Source: Prolixibacteraceae bacterium
GTDB lineage: Bacteria; Bacteroidota; Bacteroidia; Bacteroidales; Prolixibacteraceae
Length of the DNA stretch: 64,000 nucleotides
Assembly: GCA_009773765.1 (NCBI GenBank)
Contig: WTWZ01000010.1
Location: forward strand, 1-64,000
Direction: 5' to 3'
The notes under the pieces are model-generated. The model was not told where the DNA came from. It made no database searches and was given only the letters and a program-made list of their open reading frames with translations. A program made the position numbers and the translations under genes. How positions within the stretch are numbered: position 1 is the stretch's first letter; each line of letters starts with the position of its first letter. Positions 58,105 to 64,000 of the stretch are shown one piece after another.

Positions 58105-58313
58105 TTACCAAGGTTTTTTAGTTCCAGTTTTATTTCCAAACCTAATACGTCGGCAATTTTCTGTAAATTTTTTAAAGTGATATTCCCTTTGCCGCTATCG
58201 AACCGTTTTAATGTAGCAATTCCAACCCCTGTAAGTTCAGCAAGGTACTCCTGATTTACTGCCAGAATATCTTTTCTGGCTTTTATTGATCTTACAATTT
58301 CTTCGTTTGTCAT
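58101..58313 (-). CDS. hipB: HipB-like XRE-family DNA-binding protein
   Basis: I choose the ATG at 58313 (70 residues) because the upstream in-frame ATG at 58337 lies inside a palindromic operator. The helix-turn-helix is complete: VRSIKARKDILAVNQEYLAE, LTGVGIATLKRFDSGKGN, ITLKNLQKIADVLGLEI. HipB proteins dimerise, bind operators upstream of their own operon and augment antitoxin action. Two mirror-image 16-bp palindromes lie just upstream at 58331-58346 and 58392-58407. The gene overlaps hipS by 4 bp. The function as operon repressor is strongly supported by the sites. Confidence 0.88.
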   Translation of the reverse strand: MTNEEIVRSIKARKDILAVNQEYLAELTGVGIATLKRFDSGKGNITLKNLQKIADVLGLEIKLELKNLGK

Positions 58314-58330
58314 CTTAATATGATTTTTCG

Positions 58331-58346
58331 GTATCATAAATGATAC
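58331..58346. promoter_or_regulatory. hipBST operator 1 (proximal)
   Basis: GTATCATAAATGATAC has perfect 7-bp arms (GTATCAT/ATGATAC) around a 2-base AA centre. It ends 17 bp upstream of the chosen hipB start. Confidence 0.75.
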
Positions 58347-58391
58347 TAATGGATAAAATTACGATATATTTGATGAACAAACAAGCAATAT

Positions 58392-58407
58392 GTATCATTT
58401 ATGATAC
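58392..58407. promoter_or_regulatory. hipBST operator 2 (distal)
   Basis: GTATCATTTATGATAC is the exact reverse complement of operator 1, centred 61 bp away. The pair flanks the probable hipBST promoter. Two copies suggest cooperative or looping repression by HipB. Confidence 0.75.
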
Positions 58408-58499
58408 TTTTAAGTGTTTTTAAAAAATAAATTCATTCTTTTTAAAATTATCATCTAACTTTATTCGCCATAAAAACAACCATTTTGAACAGTAGAAAT

Positions 58500-59398
58500 A
58501 TGCAAAATCAAAACAAGAAAATAGGATTTATCGGTTTGGGAGTGATGGGAAAACCCATGTCGCTAAACTTAATCAAGGCCGGATATTCAGTCATGGTTTT
58601 TGATCTCAACAACGATGCAGTAAATGAAGTTGTTATGGCTGGTGCTGAACGAGGCAACTCACCCAGTCATGTTGGAGAGAATTGTGAAGTGATTATTACA
58701 ATGCTACCCAATTCTCCGCAGGTTGAGGAAGTGATTACTGGTAAAAACGGCATTTTGGAAGGAGCAAAACCCGGTTCGGTTGTTATTGACATGAGTTCCA
58801 TTTCGCCAATTGTTGCTGTTAAGGTGTGCGAAATTGCCTCCGCGAAAGGAGTGGAAATGATTGATGCTCCGGTAAGTGGTGGCGAACCCAAAGCCAAAGA
58901 CGGCACGCTGTCGATTATGGCGGGCGGAAAGGCAGACGTGTTTCGGTAAAGGAAATCCTGCTTTCGATGGGAGCATCGGCAATACTTATTGGAGAAATAG
59001 GGAGCGGAAATATTGCCAAGTTAGCCAATCAGATAATGGTGGCGCTGCATTTGGCGGCCATGTCGGAAGCCATGGTTTTTGCTGAAAAAGCAGGAGTAGA
59101 TTCAGAAAAGGTATTTCGCGCAATACGTGGAGGATTGGCAGGAAGCACTGTTCTTGACGCCAAAATGCCGCTGATCCTGGAACGCAACTTTAAACCCGGA
59201 GGCCCAATAAGAATGCACACAAAGGATCTTTTGAATGTCAGGGATACCGCGCTTGCAATTGACGCGCCAATCCCTTTAACCACGCAGGTTATGGAATTTA
59301 TGAAAGCACTGAAAGCCGATGGAAAACAGGAGCACGACCACGGCGGAATTATTCAGTATTGGGAAAAACTGGCGCATGTTGAAGTGAAAAGGAAGTGA
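58500..59398 (+). pseudogene. garR: Frameshifted 2-hydroxy-3-oxopropionate reductase (GarR-like beta-hydroxyacid dehydrogenase)
   Basis: The first frame (58500-58949) has the NAD(P) motif GFIGLGVMGKPMSLNL, EVIITMLPNSPQV and the substrate signature DAPVSGGEPKAKDGTLSIMAGG. It breaks after GGKADVF. The second frame begins VKEILLSMGASAILIGEIGS and contains the catalytic-lysine region GNIAKLANQIMV and GKQEHDHGG to the normal C-terminus. The shift at 58944-58948 needs one or four missing bases (1 mod 3), with a likely lost residue before V-K-E-I-L. All catalytic residues are present across the two parts. It reduces tartronate semialdehyde to glycerate in hydroxyacid catabolism, which fits the nearby GntP permease. 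I use the ATG at 58500. Sequencing error is a serious alternative. Confidence 0.85.
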
Positions 59399-59399
59399 A

Positions 59400-60407
59400 C
59401 TAATGATAAACCGCTACTTCGTTTTTTTTCTGGTTGGCGCTCAAAATATAGTCGGTATTTCCGGAAGCAAAAACCTGTGTTTGAGTTGGACCGGCATCCT
59501 CTTCAATAACTTCCCGTGAAAATTTACCAGTTGCAAAATCGGTAACTTTAAACATATCGAGTGTGAAAGATCCTCTTCTGTTTCCCACAATAATCACAGG
59601 TTCAGCATTCACAAAACCGCAACTCAGTCCGTGCCCGAATGACAGTGAATCACTGAATTTCAGTTCCCACTGCTGGCCATTGCGTTTGTAAACATTGAGC
59701 GCCTCGCCGTGAAAGGGTTCGATGGTTACCAGTTCTTCCACATCATCTCCATCCAGATCGATAAAGAAAAATTCGCTGACTTCCTTTTCAAACAACGATT
59801 TTTTCACCCATTTATCCCCGGGTTGCTGCTCAAAATAAAAAATCCCGTCAACGCCCGACATGCAAACGGTTTCTTCGCCATTAATTTGCGTCCGCAGCAT
59901 TCCGTGATTCCGGGTCAGGGTATTGTCGATCATTTCCGGTTTCAATGGCAGTTTGATATCATCTTCCAACCGAATCAGGTACATTTCGCCGGGTTTTGAC
60001 CAATCGCCTGGGTTTTCCTTGTATTTGCTGACCGAAGCTGCAAACATGTAGTTTTTCCCGTTCCGGTGAAGGATTTCACTCCGATGGGCAAAAGGCAGAT
60101 CCATTACTTTTTGGGTTTCCCATTTATCACCCGACCGGCGATGCATAAAAACTCCTGCTTCAGCCCCAATAAACGGCGGGAATAATCCCATGATGGAAAA
60201 GAAAAGATCGGGATTTCCGGGCACAGGGATAAAGCTCATTACACCGCCCGGACAACCGGTTATAAGGCTTGAATCGCCGGAAGTAAGATTGTACAGATAA
60301 ACCTCGGGTTTTGTTTCAGAACCGGCAGCTACAAACATCTCCGAACCAATCTTGAAGGCATTTGCAGTATAAACTGATTCAATATTCAGTATTACTTTTT
60401 TCTTCAT
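59400..60407 (-). CDS. Cytoplasmic beta-propeller protein of unknown function
   Basis: A 335-residue protein without a signal peptide, built of repeated beta motifs: SEMFVAAGSETKPEVYLYNL, GGVMSFIPVPGNPDLFFSIM, GNAKNYMF-type strands (NGKNYMFAASVSKYKENPG), EVSEFFFIDLDGDDVEELVT and TDYILSANQKKNEVAVY. The DLDGDDVEEL loop looks like one FG-GAP calcium site, but other blades are irregular. I recognise no enzyme family. It converges on garR with 1 bp between stops. The GntP permease gene lies upstream on the same strand (69 bp), so it may serve hydroxyacid or sugar-acid metabolism, for instance as a lactonase-like or binding protein. This is a guess. Confidence 0.55.
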   Translation of the reverse strand: MKKKVILNIESVYTANAFKIGSEMFVAAGSETKPEVYLYNLTSGDSSLITGCPGGVMSFIPVPGNPDLFFSIMGLFPPFIGAEAGVFMHRRSGDKWETQKVMDLPFAHRSEILHRNGKNYMFAASVSKYKENPGDWSKPGEMYLIRLEDDIKLPLKPEMIDNTLTRNHGMLRTQINGEETVCMSGVDGIFYFEQQPGDKWVKKSLFEKEVSEFFFIDLDGDDVEELVTIEPFHGEALNVYKRNGQQWELKFSDSLSFGHGLSCGFVNAEPVIIVGNRRGSFTLDMFKVTDFATGKFSREVIEEDAGPTQTQVFASGNTDYILSANQKKNEVAVYH

Positions 60408-60476
60408 ATCGTAAATTTAGCTGATTATTATTTTGATTTTCAATTCAATATCCATTTAGTTTTCAGAAGAATAAAA

Positions 60477-61811
60477 TTAGCAAAAAACAGTGTATATAAT
60501 CCAAACCACTGTCATTGCTGTAAATCCGATAACCAAAGTTCCCAGGGTATGCAGTTTGTATCCGGTTTTAACATTCATGTCCGACATTTGGGTAACTACC
60601 CAGAAAAAGCTGTCGTTCACTTGCGAAACGACCATTGAGCCAGCGCCAATCGCCGAAATAACAAGCGCTTTTTCTAGCGGGGAATCAAATCCTAAAATGC
60701 CCATCAAAGGAGCCATTACCGATGCTGTTGTAATAACCGAAACCGTTGATGAGCCCTGGGCGCTTTTTAACGCCGCTGCAATTATAAAAGGTAACCAGAT
60801 ACTCAAATTTATTTCCGACAAAGAACTCCCCAAAATGTCTGCAATTCCCGAGTTGCGCAACACCATTCCAAATGAGCCGCCAGCCCCGGTAATCAGAATT
60901 ATTACTGCCGAGGCCAGCAGGGCTTTTCCAACCCATCCCGTTGTTGAAAGCATGTTCCTGTCGAAATTTTTGGGTAGCCTGAAAGCAAGAAATACGCCGA
61001 TGATTAACGCAATCACCGGTTCTCCGATAAATCCGAAAAAAGTTTTGCCAAATCCGGTTCCGAGCGGATTGGTCGGAAAATCGGAAACCGACTTTAAAAC
61101 GATTAACAAAATCGGAATAATGATTGGAATAAAAGCTTTAAATGCAGAAGGGGCTTCCTTAATTTTTTCGATTATCTGCTCTTCACTTTCGTTGGGATTT
61201 GGGTCGATATAAATTCTTGAGGCAAATTTAGTTGCAAAAATCCAAGCCGCGAAAACGGTAACCGAACTTACAACTAAACCAACCATAATTACCAACCCGA
61301 TATCGGCCTGCAAAATACCTGCGGCTGCTATCGGTCCCGGCGTTGGCGGAACAAGGCAGTGAGTAATGGTAAGTCCCAGGCTGAGAGCAATTGCCGGTCC
61401 TGCCAAAGAAATTTTCGCCCTTTTTGAAAGCGCACGGTTTAACGGCGATAATATTACAAATCCTGAATCTGCAAAAACCGGAATCGACACAAAATAACCA
61501 AGAAATGCCATGGCCAGCGGTACATGTTTTTCACCAACCAAATTCAGTATTTTTTTGGCCATAATATATGCCCCTCCCGATTCTTCGAGAAAAGTGCCGA
61601 TAATACAACCAGCAACAATTACGATTCCAATATAACCGATGGTATTTCCAAAGCCCCCGTTAACCGATTTAATAATTTCGGGCAGCGGCATACCCGAAAG
61701 TAAACCGAAACCAATTGCTGCCAAAAGCAATGCAATAAAAGGGTGAAGTTTGAATTTTGTTGTCGAAACAACTATAAACAAAATACAGGCAAGCAATAGG
61801 ATAACTAACAT
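60477..61811 (-). CDS. GntP-family gluconate/hydroxyacid permease
   Basis: A 444-residue transporter with about 12 hydrophobic helices and family motifs GFGNTIGYIGIVIVAGCIIG, TFLEESGGAYIMAKKI, YFVSIPVFADSGFVILSPLN, LTITHCLVPPTPGPIAAAG, LITGAGGSFGMVLRNSGI, SAQGSSTVSVITTASVMAPL and SQVNDSFFWVVTQMS. It would import gluconate, glycerate or a related acid with protons. It heads a minus-strand unit with the propeller gene, beside garR on the opposite strand. The set resembles glycerate/tartronate catabolism, but no kinase or dehydratase is present. It is paralogous to the permease at 29801. A 240-codon antisense frame is a shadow. Confidence 0.92.
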   Translation of the reverse strand: MLVILLLACILFIVVSTTKFKLHPFIALLLAAIGFGLLSGMPLPEIIKSVNGGFGNTIGYIGIVIVAGCIIGTFLEESGGAYIMAKKILNLVGEKHVPLAMAFLGYFVSIPVFADSGFVILSPLNRALSKRAKISLAGPAIALSLGLTITHCLVPPTPGPIAAAGILQADIGLVIMVGLVVSSVTVFAAWIFATKFASRIYIDPNPNESEEQIIEKIKEAPSAFKAFIPIIIPILLIVLKSVSDFPTNPLGTGFGKTFFGFIGEPVIALIIGVFLAFRLPKNFDRNMLSTTGWVGKALLASAVIILITGAGGSFGMVLRNSGIADILGSSLSEINLSIWLPFIIAAALKSAQGSSTVSVITTASVMAPLMGILGFDSPLEKALVISAIGAGSMVVSQVNDSFFWVVTQMSDMNVKTGYKLHTLGTLVIGFTAMTVVWIIYTVFC

Positions 61812-61972
61812 AAATTCAGTTATAAACCGGTTATTGAAATGCAGCCAAAGTCAAAATCAAAAGACATTACAGAAACTGCATTTAAACGGATTGAAAGATA
61901 TTCAATATTTTTCAATTGATTTTGTATTTATTTTAATTAGAACTATTTTTTCTGAAAACGATTATTTTAGCA

Positions 61973-62731
61973 TTACACTAAAAACGGTAAAACAGCTTTC
62001 CTTTTTGCCGGATAATCTGCAAATTCGTTGCGGTACCATTTGTGGTGGCCGAGCGCGCGGGGAACCAGATTGGCCAAAGTCCAAATTAAAAATGCCAGCG
62101 CCGGCAAACTTAAAGTCACGATAAAGAAACCCAGCCAGGTTATAATTTCACCCAGAAAATTAGGGCACGAAACAAACCGGAAAAGCCCGCCGTAAGGAAT
62201 TTTATAACCTGTATTTTCACCTTTCCGCAGGTTTATCAGCAAAGTATCGTGGTACTGATTTATAATAAATCCGGCGAGAAATACCACAGCGCCAATAAAG
62301 ATGCGCAAATCGGTATTGAAGTCAATTTTATCTTCGGGAACAAAACGGGCCAGCCAGTAGCCATTAAAAAAACCATTAACCAGGTTGAAAAAAATAGTCG
62401 GCCCCATAATTACAACCGGCATTTTTTTCCCTTTGGTTTTCAGCCTGAACGGATAAATGATTGCCCGGTTAAAATAGTGCCACACCCAAAGCGCAAAAGC
62501 CGTAAGTAAAGTCAGGTTCAGCCAGTTGGTTGTAAGTTGCGCAAAATAAACAAATACCAGCAAAGCAGGCAGTTCCATTATCAGCCAGCCATGCCGGTTG
62601 TTAATCATTGGTCCCCGGTTGGTATTTGAATGTCGTCCGTACGGCTGGGGAATTTTAAGCAAGACAATAAATGTAATTACTCCAATGCCAATCCAAATCC
62701 AGCAAATCAGGTTAAAAATATCGTGCGCCAT
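61973..62731 (-). CDS. Steroid 5-alpha-reductase-like membrane enzyme (SRD5A C-terminal domain)
   Basis: A 252-residue protein with six or seven hydrophobic helices. The C-terminal third has the family signature GYKIPYGGLFRFVSCPNFLG (residues near 175-195) and ALGHHKWYRNEFADYPAKRK, which hold NADPH-binding and catalytic residues in SRD5A1/2-type 3-oxo-5-alpha-steroid 4-dehydrogenases. ELPALLVFVYF early in the chain matches the substrate-side region. Members reduce a conjugated C=C bond next to a ketone. Bacterial homologues are mostly untested. The gene stands alone between gntP and the GH30 gene. Length equals the human enzyme (about 255). A steroid or polyprenyl substrate is possible, but unproven. 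Confidence 0.85.
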   Translation of the reverse strand: MAHDIFNLICWIWIGIGVITFIVLLKIPQPYGRHSNTNRGPMINNRHGWLIMELPALLVFVYFAQLTTNWLNLTLLTAFALWVWHYFNRAIIYPFRLKTKGKKMPVVIMGPTIFFNLVNGFFNGYWLARFVPEDKIDFNTDLRIFIGAVVFLAGFIINQYHDTLLINLRKGENTGYKIPYGGLFRFVSCPNFLGEIITWLGFFIVTLSLPALAFLIWTLANLVPRALGHHKWYRNEFADYPAKRKAVLPFLV

Positions 62732-62911
62732 AAGGTGTTCAGTTTAAATATTGAGCCCACTAAAAATTGAAACCATAAAAATATTCATTTTCCTTTAACT
62801 GTCAATTATACGCAGGAATTTCTCCGCAATATCCGGCTTCAAGTACTTTTTGGTTCAAAACGTCAACCGGTTCAATTCCGGTGGAACCATTCAAAAAAGG
62901 GGTTGGGATTT

Positions 62912-64000
62912 TTAAAATACAAAAGTACCCACCGACCCGCTTATAAGTGAAGATGTAAACACTTCATTTCCAACTTTTAAATTGAAGTTCTTTTCGGACC
63001 CCGAATCATTCAGCACAATGACAATAATTTTTCCATCGGGTGTTTTGAAAGCAACATTTAGCAAGCTTGCCGGAATATTTGAGTCGATTCGCACCGAACC
63101 CGGACGCACAAATTTTGAAGCATGTGCAACAATATAATATGCCGGTTCGCGGGTGACCAAATCTCCGTTGATGGTCAAAGCTCCCAAACATCGGTCGCAA
63201 CCACCGGGAGTATGCGGTTTTTGCTCAGGGTCGGCGGCCAGGTTCCATTTCAGCACGGTTTTGCACCAGTTGCGCGATGCCCCGATTATGAGGTTTTTGA
63301 TGTGCCACCTGAAATCGCCGCCAAAATTGCCGGGCGCTCCAATCCACTGTTCGGTGAAATAGAGGTTTTTATCGGGGTGTGCTTCATGTACCTGGCTTAC
63401 ATTCTCAATCACTCCGCCATACAGGTGAAATGCTGAACCGTCAATATATTTTGCAGCCTCCGGGTCGTTTAAAATGGAAATCGGGTAATCGGGCCTGTCG
63501 GCATTGTGGTCGTAAATAATGATTTTGGTTTTTACTCCGGCAGCTTTAAAAGACGGTCCCAGGCTGAGTTTTATAAAATCGGCCTGTTCGTTTGCGGGCA
63601 TCAGCAAACTTGGATTGTTTCCCGGGTGAAGCGGTTCGTTTTGTACCGTAATCGCATCGATTGTTATTCCCTCTTTTCCCATTTCCTCAACATATTTCAC
63701 AAAATATTTGGCGTATGCACCGTAATATTCAGGCTTTAAGCTGCCTCCAATGCTGGAGTTGTTTGTTTTCATCCAGGTTGGCGGCGACCAGGGCGAGGCC
63801 ATGATTTTAATTTCGGGATTGATTGTCAGGATCTCTTTTAAAACCGGAATCAGAAATTTGCGGTCGGGTTCGAGAGAGAACCGTTCCATATTTACATCGG
63901 TTTCGCCTTCAGGTAAATCGTTGTACGAAAATACTTCGGCATCCAAATCCGAAGCACCCAGACTGATTCTCAGGTAACTGATTCCTATATTCTCTTTGTC
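62912..64000 (-). CDS. Glycoside hydrolase family 30 (glucosylceramidase-like), 5' end beyond the window
   Basis: The reading frame is open to the window edge (preceded by GISYLRISLGASDLDAEVFS), so about 362 C-terminal residues are seen. GH30 features are SPWSPPTWMKTNNSS, the acid/base Glu in TVQNEPLHPGN, HLYGGVIENV, and the nucleophile Glu in YFTEQWIGAPG, followed by KWNLAADPEQKPHTPGG and a C-terminal beta domain ending VGTFVF. GH30 subfamilies include glucosylceramidases, beta-1,6-glucanases and xylanases. The H-T-P-G-G-C-D-R-C loop is like glucosylceramidase/beta-1,6-glucanase members. Secretion cannot be judged as the N-terminus is missing. Confidence 0.9.
   Translation of the reverse strand, partial: DKENIGISYLRISLGASDLDAEVFSYNDLPEGETDVNMERFSLEPDRKFLIPVLKEILTINPEIKIMASPWSPPTWMKTNNSSIGGSLKPEYYGAYAKYFVKYVEEMGKEGITIDAITVQNEPLHPGNNPSLLMPANEQADFIKLSLGPSFKAAGVKTKIIIYDHNADRPDYPISILNDPEAAKYIDGSAFHLYGGVIENVSQVHEAHPDKNLYFTEQWIGAPGNFGGDFRWHIKNLIIGASRNWCKTVLKWNLAADPEQKPHTPGGCDRCLGALTINGDLVTREPAYYIVAHASKFVRPGSVRIDSNIPASLLNVAFKTPDGKIIVIVLNDSGSEKNFNLKVGNEVFTSSLISGSVGTFVF

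Noticed and set aside
60490-61212. 240-codon plus-strand open frame
   Set aside because: It lies wholly antisense to the GntP permease, whose motifs are clear; its translation shows no family pattern.

Overview
The window comes from an AT-rich Bacteroidota chromosome, most likely a free-living or sediment-type Bacteroidales/Marinilabiliales lineage (inference). The evidence is a type IX secretion lipoprotein PorW/SprE, TAnnTTTG-type -7 promoter motifs, weak Shine-Dalgarno signals, a fused E1 alpha/beta pyruvate dehydrogenase, lipoproteins, a GH78 rhamnosidase, a GH30 hydrolase, sulfatases and GntP permeases. No rRNA or CRISPR array is present. The only tRNA is tRNA-Asn(GUU).

Layout. 0-13.7 kb is a cell-surface polysaccharide locus: a YfhO-type membrane protein, a Wzx-like flippase, glycosyltransferases, methyltransferases, and four of the five enzymes of the UDP-ManNAc(3NAc)A pathway (WbpI-, WbpE-, WbpD- and WbpB-like). 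The WbpB gene is frameshifted, and an AlbA_2/ATPase gene with a 5 x 12-bp tandem repeat sits inside the run. 13.7-31 kb is mostly core metabolism: aspartokinase, a pyruvate dehydrogenase operon with a divergent HutC-type regulator and a palindromic operator, acyl-CoA synthetase, and a purM-prfA-pyrF run invaded by small cassettes. A decaying sulfatase and a GntP permease follow. 31-43.6 kb holds an ElaA acetyltransferase, Ppx/GppA, a GH78 rhamnosidase, PorW/SprE and an Mrp/ApbC ATPase. 43.6-45.6 kb is a decayed integrase beside tRNA-Asn, with several palindromic repeats. 45.8-54.6 kb is an unusual envelope electron-transfer locus: a beta-helix protein, a cytochrome c lipoprotein, an Omp85-type barrel, a membrane polyferredoxin with a CuA-like copper domain at its N-terminus, an FG-GAP/VCBS propeller and a TPR protein. 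55-58.4 kb is a defence/toxin area (AAA/DUF4143 ATPase, HipBST-like tripartite toxin-antitoxin with twin operators). 58.5-64 kb holds a frameshifted hydroxyacid dehydrogenase, a beta-propeller protein, a second GntP permease, a steroid-5-alpha-reductase-like enzyme and the C-terminal part of a GH30 hydrolase.

Three themes stand out. First, the CuA-polyferredoxin/cytochrome locus resembles pieces of nitrous-oxide reductase or oxidase machinery without any terminal reductase in view; it is the best candidate for an undescribed system. Second, small cassettes with inverted-repeat ends lie exactly between core genes: a four-helix-bundle gene in the pdh operon (29-bp ends, 25/29 matching) and a DUF2442 gene between prfA and pyrF, where the repeat arms contain the stop and start codons. 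Third, an unusual number of genes are broken (3-methyladenine glycosylase, wbpB, hepT, two sulfatases, integrase, garR, a propeller). This means either real gene decay or indel errors in the assembly. All assignments are by eye from protein motifs; no database search was run.
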